This document shows positions 55,478 to 64,000 of a DNA stretch of 64,000 nt, piece after piece. Each line of letters starts with the position of its first letter. Positions within the stretch are counted from its first letter, which is position 1. The DNA comes from Hymenobacter sp. YIM 151858-1 (GTDB taxonomy: Bacteria; Bacteroidota; Bacteroidia; Cytophagales; Hymenobacteraceae). The position numbers were made by a program, and so were the translations under genes. The stretch covers positions 2,294,001 to 2,358,000 of the forward strand of contig NZ_CP110136.1 of assembly GCF_025979705.1 (NCBI RefSeq), given 5' to 3'. The notes beneath the pieces were generated by a model that was not told where the DNA came from, did no database searches, and worked only from the letters and a program-made list of their open reading frames with translations.

Positions 55478-57520
55478 ATGCTTTCATTTTTACGCCGAAT
55501 TGGCCTGGCAGCTGCGCTGGGCGTCATTACGCACTCGCTATCCGCTCAGGACGACCCTATCAAATTTGGCAAGATTGAGGCCACGGCTTTTGAGGCCTCG
55601 CAGTACAAGGGCAGCAAAGAGGCTTCGGCCATCGTGCTCTGCGATTTTGGCACCTCGCGCATTGTAGGGGCTCAAGACGGATTCAAGGTCGTGTTCGATC
55701 GGGTTACGCGCGTGCTGGTGCTCAACAAAGCCGGCTACGAGCAAGCCACCGTAGCCGTGCCGCTGTACCACCACGAGGGCAACAAGGAAGAGCTGCTGAA
55801 CCTGCGCGGCTTTACCTACAACCTGGCGGGCGATAAAATTGAGAAACTGAAGCTCGACGGCAAGGCTACGTTTGAGGAAAAGCTCGACGAGCGCCGCAGC
55901 CTGCGCAAGTTTACCATGCCCGCCGTGCGCGAGGGTTCCATCATCGAGTACGCCTACACCATCAAATCTGACTTCCTGTTCAACCTGCAGGACTGGCAGT
56001 TTCAGCGCGATGTGCCGGTGGCCTGGAGCGAGTACCGCACCATTATTCCGGGCTACTTTCAGTACAAGGAAATTCCGCACGGCCACCTGCCCTACGCCGC
56101 GCAGGGCCGCGACATTGTGGGCTACTCCACGGGCTACACCCAATCCACCTCCGACCACTACGGCGTGCACAGCGCCGCCACGGGCTCGGGCCACCAATTG
56201 CTGCTTTCGGGCAAGGCCGTGCGCAGCGTGTGGGTGATGAAAAACGTGCCGGCGTTTCGGGAGGAGCCCTTCATGACCACCCGCAACGACTACCTGGCGG
56301 CCATCGACTTCGAGCTCGACAAGGTAGTGTTCGACCCCCAACGGCCGCAACAGGTCAGCTCTACCTGGGAAAAGATTGCCACCGACCTGCTGCAAGACGA
56401 AAAATTTGGTGTGCGCCTGCAAGGCCGCTCGCCGCTGCACAGCGCTGCCGAGGCCCTGAAAACCCAACACGCCGACCCAGGCGCGCGGGCTGCTGCTGCG
56501 GTGGCTTTGGTGCAGGGCAAAGTGCGCTACAACAGCCAGGAGCGCCTGTATGCCACCAACGCCCTGCGCCGCGTGGCCGACCTAGGCCAGGGCTCGGCGG
56601 CCGAAATAAACCTGCTGCTGGTGCAAACCCTGCGCGACGCCGGCCTGGAGGCGCAGCCCGTGCTGCTGAGCACGCGCCGCAACGGCACCATCCAAACGGA
56701 GGTGCCGGTGCTCAGCCAGTTTAACTACGTGGTGGCCGCCGTGGCCATACCCGGCCAGCCCGAGCTGCTGCTCGATGCCACCGAGCCCCTGGTGGCCCCC
56801 GGCACCCTGCCCGCGCGCTGCCTCGGCGGCCAGGGCCGCCTGATTACGCCCGGGGGTGGCAAGTGGGTATCGTTGGCGCCCAAGCAGCGCCACCTGCGCC
56901 TTACCAGCGCCCGCCTTACCCTCGACGCCCAAGGCGGCCTGCAGGGCAGCCTGCGCGAGGAGTACAACGGCTACGCTGGCCTGGCCGAGCGCAACGAAGT
57001 GGCCGCCCAGGGCGAGCCAGCCTACCTGAAAGCCCTGGCCCAGCAGCACCCCGATTGGAAGCTGACCGACGCCAAACTGCTGAATCTGGACAAACCCGAC
57101 CAGTCGTTGTTGCTCGAAACCAATTTGGCGGTAGCCACGCCTGCCAACGGCGCCGGGCAGCAGCTCTACTTGCCGGTAATGCAGCTCGTTACCAACCTGA
57201 AAAACCCCTTCGAGCACGCCGAGCGCACGTACCCCGTCGATTTTGGCACCCAGCACGAGGCCATTGCCACGGTGCAGCTGGTACTGCCCGCCAGCCTGGC
57301 CGTGGAGGAGCTGCCCAAACCCCTGCAGCTGGAGCTGCCCAACGGCGCAGGCCGCTACATCTACGAGGTGAAACAAATGGACAACACGCTGCACCTCACC
57401 AGCCGCCTGCAGCTGCGCAAAACGCAGTATCTGCCCCACGAGTACGCCGCCCTGCGCGAGCTGTTTACCCGCTCGGTAGCCAAACACGCCGAGCCGCTGG
57501 TGCTGCGCCGCGCCCAATAG
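55478..57520 (+). CDS. DUF3857 protein with degenerate transglutaminase domain (copy 1)
   Basis: 680 residues from the ATG at 55478. The signal peptide ends SLSAQ (24). DUF3857 spans about 50-260 (LRKFTMPAVREGSIIEYAYT, SDFLFNLQDWQFQ). The transglutaminase-like part follows (about 335-440), but its catalytic Cys is absent (GQGSAAEINLLLV, 370-382) and His is replaced by Tyr (QFNY417). The Asp (LLLDAT, D433) remains. It is thus probably a non-enzymatic periplasmic or outer-surface protein. It is a clear paralogue of the next gene and 90 bp separate them. Confidence 0.85.
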   Translation: MLSFLRRIGLAAALGVITHSLSAQDDPIKFGKIEATAFEASQYKGSKEASAIVLCDFGTSRIVGAQDGFKVVFDRVTRVLVLNKAGYEQATVAVPLYHHEGNKEELLNLRGFTYNLAGDKIEKLKLDGKATFEEKLDERRSLRKFTMPAVREGSIIEYAYTIKSDFLFNLQDWQFQRDVPVAWSEYRTIIPGYFQYKEIPHGHLPYAAQGRDIVGYSTGYTQSTSDHYGVHSAATGSGHQLLLSGKAVRSVWVMKNVPAFREEPFMTTRNDYLAAIDFELDKVVFDPQRPQQVSSTWEKIATDLLQDEKFGVRLQGRSPLHSAAEALKTQHADPGARAAAAVALVQGKVRYNSQERLYATNALRRVADLGQGSAAEINLLLVQTLRDAGLEAQPVLLSTRRNGTIQTEVPVLSQFNYVVAAVAIPGQPELLLDATEPLVAPGTLPARCLGGQGRLITPGGGKWVSLAPKQRHLRLTSARLTLDAQGGLQGSLREEYNGYAGLAERNEVAAQGEPAYLKALAQQHPDWKLTDAKLLNLDKPDQSLLLETNLAVATPANGAGQQLYLPVMQLVTNLKNPFEHAERTYPVDFGTQHEAIATVQLVLPASLAVEELPKPLQLELPNGAGRYIYEVKQMDNTLHLTSRLQLRKTQYLPHEYAALRELFTRSVAKHAEPLVLRRAQ

Positions 57521-57610
57521 CCTGCCGCCGCCGCGTTGGTGCCGGGCTACCTAGGGCTGGCTGAGCAGGCTTACTTCTTCTCCCCGATTCATCTCGCTAA
57601 CCAATTATTT

Positions 57611-59662
57611 ATGAAGCACTGTTTACCCCTGTTGCTAACCTTGGCTGGTGCTCTGGGCAGCGCCGCTTTCCTGCCGGCCCTAGGTCAGGCCGACCCCATC
57701 AAGTTTGGCAAGATCGAGGCAAAGGAGTTTGATGCGGCCGCCTTCAAGGCCGATAGCGCCGCCAATGCCGTTATCCTGTGCGACTTTGGCCGCACCCGCT
57801 TCAACGTGGGCCCCAAAGGCAATTTTCAGTACGTGTTTGAGCGCACCACGCGCATCAAAATCCTGAAGAAGGGCGGCTACGAGTGGGCCGATGTGCAAGT
57901 GCCGCTCTACCACAAAGCCAGCGACGAAGAAAAGGTCAGCGGCCTGCACGGCTATACCTACAACATGGGCGCCAATGGCCAGATTGAGAAGGTGAAGCTG
58001 GAAACCAGCAGCGCCTTTACCGAAAAGGCTTCCGAGAACATTACGCTGCGCAAGTTTACCATGCCCGCCGTGCGCGAGGGCTCCGTAATCGAGTACACCT
58101 ACACGCTTACCTCCGACTTCCTGTTCAACTTCCAGGACTGGCAGTTTCAGCACAGCATCCCGGTGCGCTGGAGCGAGTACCGGGCCGCCATTCCGGAGTA
58201 CTTCGACTACAAGCAGCTGTGGCAGGGCTACGAGCCGCTGGCCGTGCAGGAGCGCAACGAGGGCAACGGGCAGTACACCATCCGGTGGTCGTCGGAGATT
58301 ACGCCGGGCCTCGATGGCGGCCGCACCTCGGGCGGCAGCGTTACGGTTACACCTAGGGTGACGCACCACCGCTGGGCCATGCAAAACGTGCCCGCCCTGC
58401 ACGAAGAGCCCTACATGACCACCACGCGCGACTACGTGTCGCGGCTCGATTTTGAGCTGTCCGGCGTGAAGTGGCCCGACGAGCCATACCGCGACATGAG
58501 CAGCTCGTGGCCCAAAATGCAGCAAGAGCTGCTCGAAAGCGAAAACTTTGGGATGCAGCTGCGCAAGGGCGGTTTTCTGAAGGCTGAAATCGACGCCATC
58601 GTACAAAAGCACGCCAACCCGCTGGAGCGCGCCGCGGCCGTGCACGACTTGGTGCGCCGCAACGTGAAAGCCAGCGGCACGGGCCTCTACGCCACGGGCT
58701 CCATCCGCAAAACCTGGGAGCAGCACCGCGGCACGGCCGCCGATGCCAACCTGCTGCTGATTACCCTGCTGCGCGACGCCGGCCTGAAAGCCAACCCCCT
58801 GATTTTGAGCACGCGCGAGCACGGCTACGTCAACACCACGTTCCCGCTGCTCTCGCGCTTCAACTACGTGGTGGCGCACGTGCAATTGCCCGACAGCCAA
58901 CAGGTGCTGGCCGACGCCACCGAGGAGCTGGCCCCCTTCGGGATGCTGCCGGCTGCGTGCCTCAACGGCCAGGGCCGCCTGATTACCAGCGTGAAAGAGG
59001 GCACCTGGGTGCCGCTGCAGTCGAAGCACCGGTTTGTGCATTTCCGCTCGGCCCAGCTCACGCTCGATGAACGCGGCAGCCTTACCGGCAAAATACGCGA
59101 CGAAGGCGCCGGCTACCTGGGCTTAGTGCAGCGCAACAAGCTGCGCGAGCACGGCGAGAAGAAATACGTGGAAGGCCTGCTGAAAAACCACGGCGGCTGG
59201 AAGATCGACAAGTTTGCCTTCCAGAACGTGGATGCCTTGGGCAAGCCCCTGGCGCTCGACCTGGAGGTGCGCGCCCCCGGCGAGTCGGAGCAGCCCCTAG
59301 GTACCATTTACCTCAACGTGCTGCAAACCCTCAACCAGGCCAGCAACCCTTTCCTGCTCACGGAGCGCCGCTTTCCGGTTGATTTCGGTACGCTGCTGGA
59401 AGAAACCAACATGGTAACCCTAACCATTCCCGACAACTACACCGTGGAGGAAATGCCTGCCAGCGCCGCCGTGGAGTTGCCCGATGGAGGCGGCCGGTTC
59501 CTGTTCAGCATTACGCCCATGGGCAACAAGCTGCAGATTACCAGCCGCATGGTACTGAGCCGGGCCCTGTACCTGAGCGAAGAATACCCCTCGCTGCGCG
59601 AGTTTTATGCGCGCATGCTGGCCAAGCAGTCCGAAAAAATCGTGCTCAAGCGTAAATCATGA
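57611..59662 (+). CDS. DUF3857 protein with degenerate transglutaminase domain (copy 2)
   Basis: 683 residues from the ATG at 57611 (MKHCLPLLLTLAGALGSAAF). Signal peptide about 1-26, then DPIKFGKIEAKEFDAAAF shared with copy 1. It has the same DUF3857 segment (LRKFTMPAVREGSVIEYTYT) and the same loss of catalytic Cys (HRGTAADANLLLI) and His (RFNY419), with the Asp kept (VLADATEE, D435). A tandem duplication is clear. Its stop overlaps the start of the third gene by 4 bp (ATGA), so translation is coupled. Confidence 0.85.
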   Translation: MKHCLPLLLTLAGALGSAAFLPALGQADPIKFGKIEAKEFDAAAFKADSAANAVILCDFGRTRFNVGPKGNFQYVFERTTRIKILKKGGYEWADVQVPLYHKASDEEKVSGLHGYTYNMGANGQIEKVKLETSSAFTEKASENITLRKFTMPAVREGSVIEYTYTLTSDFLFNFQDWQFQHSIPVRWSEYRAAIPEYFDYKQLWQGYEPLAVQERNEGNGQYTIRWSSEITPGLDGGRTSGGSVTVTPRVTHHRWAMQNVPALHEEPYMTTTRDYVSRLDFELSGVKWPDEPYRDMSSSWPKMQQELLESENFGMQLRKGGFLKAEIDAIVQKHANPLERAAAVHDLVRRNVKASGTGLYATGSIRKTWEQHRGTAADANLLLITLLRDAGLKANPLILSTREHGYVNTTFPLLSRFNYVVAHVQLPDSQQVLADATEELAPFGMLPAACLNGQGRLITSVKEGTWVPLQSKHRFVHFRSAQLTLDERGSLTGKIRDEGAGYLGLVQRNKLREHGEKKYVEGLLKNHGGWKIDKFAFQNVDALGKPLALDLEVRAPGESEQPLGTIYLNVLQTLNQASNPFLLTERRFPVDFGTLLEETNMVTLTIPDNYTVEEMPASAAVELPDGGGRFLFSITPMGNKLQITSRMVLSRALYLSEEYPSLREFYARMLAKQSEKIVLKRKS

Positions 59663-61611
59663 GCCTAGGTTGGTTTTCCTTTTCGCAGCTGCGTGCGGCA
59701 GTGGCCGCTGCCTTGTGCCTGGGGCCGCTACCCGGCCGCGCTGGGCAGGCCCCGCAGTGGCCGGTAAGCAGCATTGCGGCACCGCTGCGCCAGAATGCGC
59801 ACGCCGTAATTCGGCAGCAGGATGATATCCTGACGGTAAAGTCGGCGGGGCGCATGGTATACACCGTACACCGCGTGGTAACCGTGCTCGATGAGCAGGG
59901 CGACAACTGGGGCGTGGCCGCCGTGCCCTACGACAAGCTGACCCAGATAAGCTACCTGCGTGGCACCGTGTACGACGCCCAGGGCCAGGTGGTGCGTACC
60001 CTGCGTGCGGCCGACATCAAGGACTACAGCAACGTAAGCGGCGCCAGCCTTTTCGAGGACAACCGCATGCGCGTGGCCGACCTGCGCCAGCCCCGCTACC
60101 CCTACACCGCCGATTTCACCTACGAGTACAGCTCCGACAATACGCTGAACTTCCCGACCTGGAGCCCCCAAGACGAGGAGCACGTAAGCCTGGAGCATGC
60201 CACCCTGCGCGTAACCACCCCGCCCGAGTTGCCGCTGCGCTACCTCGAGGAACGGCTACCCCAAGGCGGCGCGGTCGTCAAAAGCCAGCAAGGCAGTCAG
60301 TTGGTGTATGCCTGGCAACTTACCAACCTGCCGGCCCTGGAGCGCGAGCCGTACAGCCCCCCCGTAGCCGAGCAGGTACCCACCGTGTACACCGCCCCTA
60401 CCGCTTTTGAGGTGCAGGGCTACCGCGGCGACATGACCACCTGGCAAGGCCTAGGTAAGTGGGAGTACGACCTGAACCAGGACCGCGGTGAGCTAAGCCC
60501 CGAGGCCAAGGCCAAAGTGGCCGCCTTGGTGAAGGACGTAACCGACCCGCGCCAGCGCGTGCGCAAGGTGTACGAGTACCTGCAGAACTCCACGCGCTAC
60601 GTGTCGGTGCAGCTGGGCATTGGCGGTTGGCAGGCGTTTCCGGCCAGCACCGTGGCCAGCACCGGCTACGGCGACTGCAAAGCGTTGTCGAACTACTGCA
60701 TGGCACTGCTGCGCGCCGCCGGCGTGGAAAGCTACTGCGCCATTATTGGGGCCGGCGACCAGCGGGCGGCCATCCGCACGTCGTTTCCGAGCAACCAGTT
60801 CAACCACATGATTTTGTGCGTGCCCATGGCCAAGGATACGGTGTGGCTGGAGTGCACCTCGCAGAGCGAGGCCTTTGGGTACCTAGGCTCGTTTACGGGC
60901 GGGCGCCACGCCCTGCTGCTTACGCCGCAAGGGGGCAAGCTGGTGCGCACGCCGGCCTACGCTGCCGCCGCCAACGGCCAGTTCCGGAGCGCCAGCGTAA
61001 CGATCGACGCCCAAGGTTACGGCCGCGCCACGGTGCGCACGGTTTCCTCGGGCCGGCAGCAGGATGAGCTGGCGCAGATGATAGCGGCGCTGCCGCCCGA
61101 CGAGCAGCGCAAACGCGCCTACGCCCGCCTCGATTTGGCCGCGGTTACCATCGAGCAAAGCAGCTGGCAGCCCAACCACCAGGGCGTGCTGCCCACCGTT
61201 ACCGAGCGCCTCACGCTGGCCCTGCCCAGCTACGCCTCGCTTACCGGACGGCGGCTGTTTTTGGTGCCCAACCTGCTGAACCGCCTGCCGCCGCCTGCGC
61301 CCAGCGTGGGGGCGCGGCAAACGCCGCTGGAGTTGCACCTGCCCTTTAACGATGCCGATACCGTGCGCTTTGCGGTGCCGGCCGGCTACAAGCCCGAGTC
61401 GGTGCCGGCGCCGGTGCAGCTGCGCACGGCGTTTGGCAGCTACGATGCCCAGGTACAGGTGCTGCCCGATGGCACTATCCAGTACATCCGGCGGCTGCAA
61501 ATGCCCAGCGGCCGTTTCGGGGCGGCGCAGTACGAGGCCTACGAAGGCTTCCGGCAGCGCATCAGCAAAGCCGACCGCATGCAGCTGGTGCTGGTGCGGC
61601 CCGAGTCCTGA
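59659..61611 (+). CDS. DUF3857 protein with intact transglutaminase-like site (copy 3)
   Basis: 650 residues. It starts at ATG 59659, overlapping the previous stop. Signal-like N-terminus (1-about 29), DUF3857 (about 60-230), then a transglutaminase core: GYGDCKALSNYCMALL with C340, SNQFNHMILCV with H383 and VWLECTS with E398 where Asp is usual. So copy 3 may be catalytic, unlike its two partners. The three form one operon, and the pairing of one potentially active with two inactive members suggests a complex. Role unknown. Confidence 0.85.
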   Translation: MSLGWFSFSQLRAAVAAALCLGPLPGRAGQAPQWPVSSIAAPLRQNAHAVIRQQDDILTVKSAGRMVYTVHRVVTVLDEQGDNWGVAAVPYDKLTQISYLRGTVYDAQGQVVRTLRAADIKDYSNVSGASLFEDNRMRVADLRQPRYPYTADFTYEYSSDNTLNFPTWSPQDEEHVSLEHATLRVTTPPELPLRYLEERLPQGGAVVKSQQGSQLVYAWQLTNLPALEREPYSPPVAEQVPTVYTAPTAFEVQGYRGDMTTWQGLGKWEYDLNQDRGELSPEAKAKVAALVKDVTDPRQRVRKVYEYLQNSTRYVSVQLGIGGWQAFPASTVASTGYGDCKALSNYCMALLRAAGVESYCAIIGAGDQRAAIRTSFPSNQFNHMILCVPMAKDTVWLECTSQSEAFGYLGSFTGGRHALLLTPQGGKLVRTPAYAAAANGQFRSASVTIDAQGYGRATVRTVSSGRQQDELAQMIAALPPDEQRKRAYARLDLAAVTIEQSSWQPNHQGVLPTVTERLTLALPSYASLTGRRLFLVPNLLNRLPPPAPSVGARQTPLELHLPFNDADTVRFAVPAGYKPESVPAPVQLRTAFGSYDAQVQVLPDGTIQYIRRLQMPSGRFGAAQYEAYEGFRQRISKADRMQLVLVRPES

Positions 61612-61634
61612 TATTGGGCCACCAGTAGGTTTGC

Positions 61635-61673
61635 AACAACCGCCACCCGGGCCCGGGTGGCGGTTGTTTTTTT
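61635..61673 (+). terminator. intrinsic terminator of the DUF3857 operon
   Basis: AACAACCGCCACCC pairs with its complement around GGGC, then a run of seven T. 24 bp after the stop of the third gene. Confidence 0.9.
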
Positions 61674-61878
61674 GCGGGCTCTATCTTTTGCCTTCGGCCG
61701 CAACGGTTTGGCAACTATTTTTCGGCCCGCAGACATTACAGCAGAACACCCCGGCGTGTCCGTAGGCGTGCCCGCCAAGGTGCCAAGGCCGCTTGCCCGC
61801 CCGCCTACCTAGGCCGTTGGGTGGCGGCAAAAGCCGTAAATTGATTTTTCAACTCTCGAAGCCGCATTCGAAACGGAA
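61674..61878. other. intergenic region before metallopeptidase
   Basis: About 205 bp with no recognised promoter element or gene. Confidence 0.35.
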
Positions 61879-64000
61879 ATGCCTATGCGCACATTGTTTA
61901 CCCTGCCTGGTTGGGCGTTGCGCCGCGCCGTGCTCCGCGGCCTGCTTGTAGCGGGCATTGGGTTGCCCTTTTCGGCCACGGCGCAGCGGGTGCTGTGGGC
62001 CGATGCCAAACCCGCGCAGCTGCCGGCCGCTGCCCGCAGCACGGCTCAGGCCCTAGGTCGGTACCGGGTGGTAACGGTGCAAATGGCCAACGTGCGCGCT
62101 GCGCTGGCCCCGGCGGCCGGCGGCAGCAACGCCCGCGGGGCCGCCCCGGTAGTATCGTTGCCGTTGCCCGATGGCAGCTCGGGCCGCTTTCGGGTAACCG
62201 AAAACCAGGTGATGGCGCCCGCGCTGGCGGCTCGTTATCCCGCCATCAAAACCTACACCGCACAGGGCATCGACGACCCCACGGCCACGGCCTACCTCGA
62301 TGTTTCGCAGGCCGGGCTGCACGCCATGATTTTGTCGGCGGGCAACACGGTGTACGTCGACCCGACCCCGGGCGGGCCCGAGCACCTGGTGTTTTACAAG
62401 CGCGACATCACCGATGCGGCGCTGGCCCGGCGCGTGTGCCTAACCCAAACGCCCTCGGTGCTCAACCAGCGCCTGAGCCCGCTGCAAGGCGGCACGGCGG
62501 CCCGCAGCAACGGCACCCAGCTGCGTACCTACCGCCTGGCCATGGCCTGCACGGGCGAGTACGCGGCCAAAAAAGGCGGCACCACCGAAGGCGCCCTGGC
62601 CGGCATTGTGGCCTCGGTAAACCGCGTGAGCGGGGTGTACGAAAAGGAGCTGTCGATTCGGTTGCAGCTGATTGGCAACACCGATCAGCTTATCTTCCTC
62701 GACCCTGCTACCGACCCCTACACCAACGAAAGCTCCGAGGCTACCCTCAACACTAATCAGCAGATTACCGACCAGCGCATCGGGCCGGCCAACTACGATA
62801 TCGGCCACGTGTTCACGACCGATGGCGGCGGCCTGGCGGGCCTGGGGGTGGTGTGCGTGGGCAACAACAAGGCCCGGGCCACCACCGGCCTGCCCAACCC
62901 CGTGGGCGACGCTTTCGATATTGATTTTGTGGCGCACGAAATGGGCCACCAGTTTGGCGCCAGCCACACCTTCAACAGCAACGAGGCGGGTAACTGCAAC
63001 CCGGGTACCCGCTCGGGCTCGGCCGCTTACGAGCCGGGTTCGGGCTCCACCATCATGTCGTACGCGGGCATTTGCTCGCCGCAAAACCTGCAGGCCAACT
63101 CCGATGCGTATTTCCATACCCGCAGCTACGACGAAATCCTGGACCACGTAACCAACCGGGGCGCCTGCGCGGCCACCGCCAACACCGGCAACCGCCCGCC
63201 GGTGGCGAATGCGGGGGCTGATTACACCATCCCGAAAGGCACGCCCTTCGAGCTGACGGGCACTGCCTCCGACGCCGACGGCGACGCCCTCACCTACTGC
63301 TGGGAGGAATTTGACCTAGGGCCGGCCGGCAACCCCAACCAGCCGCAGGGCGACGCGCCGATTTTCCGCTCGTTTCCGCCTACCGCCAACCCCACGCGCG
63401 TTTTCCCGCGCCTGGGTGCCTTGCTGGGCAACCTCAGCACCATTGGCGAGGTGCTGCCGCAGTACGGCCGTATGCTCAACTTCCGGCTTACCGTGCGCGA
63501 CAACCGCGCGGGCGGGGGCGGCGTGAACTACGACGCCGTGCGGGTGCCCGTGGCCGACAACGCCGGGCCGTTTATCGTTACGTCGCCCAACGCCAACGTT
63601 ACCTGGCGCACCACTGTGCCGCAGCAGGTAACCTGGGACGTGGCCAATACCACGGCGGCGCCCGTAAGCGCGGCGCGGGTCGATATTCTGCTTTCGGTTG
63701 ACGGCGGCCTGACCTACCCCTACACGCTGGCCGCCGGCACCTCCAACGACGGGGCCGAGCAGGTAACCGTACCGGCCGGCGTGCCCGCCTCGGGGCAGGT
63801 GCGCCTGAAGGTGAAAGGCACCGGCAACATCTTCTTCGACATATCCGACCAGAATTTTACGCTGCAAACGCCCACCGGGCCGGGGTTCTTCCTGAGCAGC
63901 GACTGCGCCAACAGCACGCAGGCGCTTTGCCCCGGCAACTCGGTTAGCTGCAGCCTGAGCGTGGGCCAGGTGCTGGGCTTTGCGGGGCAGGTAAGCTTGT
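61879..64000 (+). CDS. secreted reprolysin-like zinc metallopeptidase, 3' end beyond window
   Basis: At least 707 residues, from the ATG at 61879 or the in-frame ATG at 61885. A signal peptide ends SATAQ (about 36), followed by a propeptide-like region to about 200. The metzincin zinc site HEMGHQFGASH is at 353-363 and the Met-turn STIMSYAGIC at about 391-400. A PKD/cadherin-like beta-domain begins PPVANAGADYTI (about 440). Further beta-sandwich segments (ITSPNANVTWRT is not repeated) run to the edge. A C-terminal T9SS sorting domain is likely but out of view. It would be an exported protease. No neighbour is cotranscribed. Confidence 0.87.
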   Translation, partial: MPMRTLFTLPGWALRRAVLRGLLVAGIGLPFSATAQRVLWADAKPAQLPAAARSTAQALGRYRVVTVQMANVRAALAPAAGGSNARGAAPVVSLPLPDGSSGRFRVTENQVMAPALAARYPAIKTYTAQGIDDPTATAYLDVSQAGLHAMILSAGNTVYVDPTPGGPEHLVFYKRDITDAALARRVCLTQTPSVLNQRLSPLQGGTAARSNGTQLRTYRLAMACTGEYAAKKGGTTEGALAGIVASVNRVSGVYEKELSIRLQLIGNTDQLIFLDPATDPYTNESSEATLNTNQQITDQRIGPANYDIGHVFTTDGGGLAGLGVVCVGNNKARATTGLPNPVGDAFDIDFVAHEMGHQFGASHTFNSNEAGNCNPGTRSGSAAYEPGSGSTIMSYAGICSPQNLQANSDAYFHTRSYDEILDHVTNRGACAATANTGNRPPVANAGADYTIPKGTPFELTGTASDADGDALTYCWEEFDLGPAGNPNQPQGDAPIFRSFPPTANPTRVFPRLGALLGNLSTIGEVLPQYGRMLNFRLTVRDNRAGGGGVNYDAVRVPVADNAGPFIVTSPNANVTWRTTVPQQVTWDVANTTAAPVSAARVDILLSVDGGLTYPYTLAAGTSNDGAEQVTVPAGVPASGQVRLKVKGTGNIFFDISDQNFTLQTPTGPGFFLSSDCANSTQALCPGNSVSCSLSVGQVLGFAGQVSL

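Overview
The window looks like chromosomal DNA of a Bacteroidota species of the Hymenobacter type (Cytophagales). The evidence is: a GC-rich genome with TAnnTTTG promoter elements close to start codons and few Shine-Dalgarno sites; two large Oar-type TonB-dependent receptors; a cell-surface protein with a type IX secretion (T9SS) C-terminal sorting domain; DUF3857 proteins; and abundant lipoproteins. Genus is an inference; no rRNA is present.

1-20.6 kb holds a surface-polysaccharide locus, almost all on the minus strand: seven GT4/GT2-type and other glycosyltransferases, a GT61 enzyme, a Wzx-type flippase, a DegT/FdtB-type sugar aminotransferase, an epimerase, a methyltransferase, a Wzm/Wzt ABC exporter whose Wzt carries a C-terminal glycan-binding-type domain, and a polyprenyl-phosphate glycosyltransferase. 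Base composition is mosaic: about 13.65-16.44 kb is strongly AT-rich, with its right edge at the boundary between the Wzt ATPase and its C-terminal domain. An acyltransferase on the plus strand is broken by an in-frame amber codon. A perfect 33-bp inverted repeat closes the region.

20.6-25.3 kb is a tight minus-strand operon, asnB - ugd - UDP-glucuronate decarboxylase - fdtA, with a promoter just before asnB. It supplies UDP-glucuronate, UDP-xylose and a keto-isomerised dTDP-sugar. The matching aminotransferase lies 14 kb away inside the glycosyltransferase cluster.

25.4-45.6 kb is housekeeping and envelope DNA: acyl-CoA-binding protein, FAD-linked oxidase, NlpC/P60 lipoprotein, two tandem Oar-like receptors, tRNA-Ala(GGC), cysE-cysK, a cupin, a T9SS-exported beta-helix protein, a HEAT-repeat/cyclophilin fusion lipoprotein and two small lipoproteins.

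45.7-50.8 kb encodes xanthine dehydrogenase (xdhA, xdhB) and its maturation factor XdhC. xdhA and xdhB are separated by a palindromic repeat element that shares a 15-nt core with another at 41.4-41.7 kb. 51-64 kb has an ABC exporter, an MFS transporter, three consecutive DUF3857/transglutaminase-fold proteins (two lacking the catalytic Cys and His) and a secreted zinc metallopeptidase cut by the window edge.

The most unusual window-wide signal is the hexamer CCTAGG. I count about 70 copies by eye, several times the number base composition predicts, mostly as ACCTAGGG/CCCTAGGT. They are spread through genes and spacers but absent from the AT-rich parts of the polysaccharide locus. This resembles the highly iterated palindromes known in cyanobacteria.
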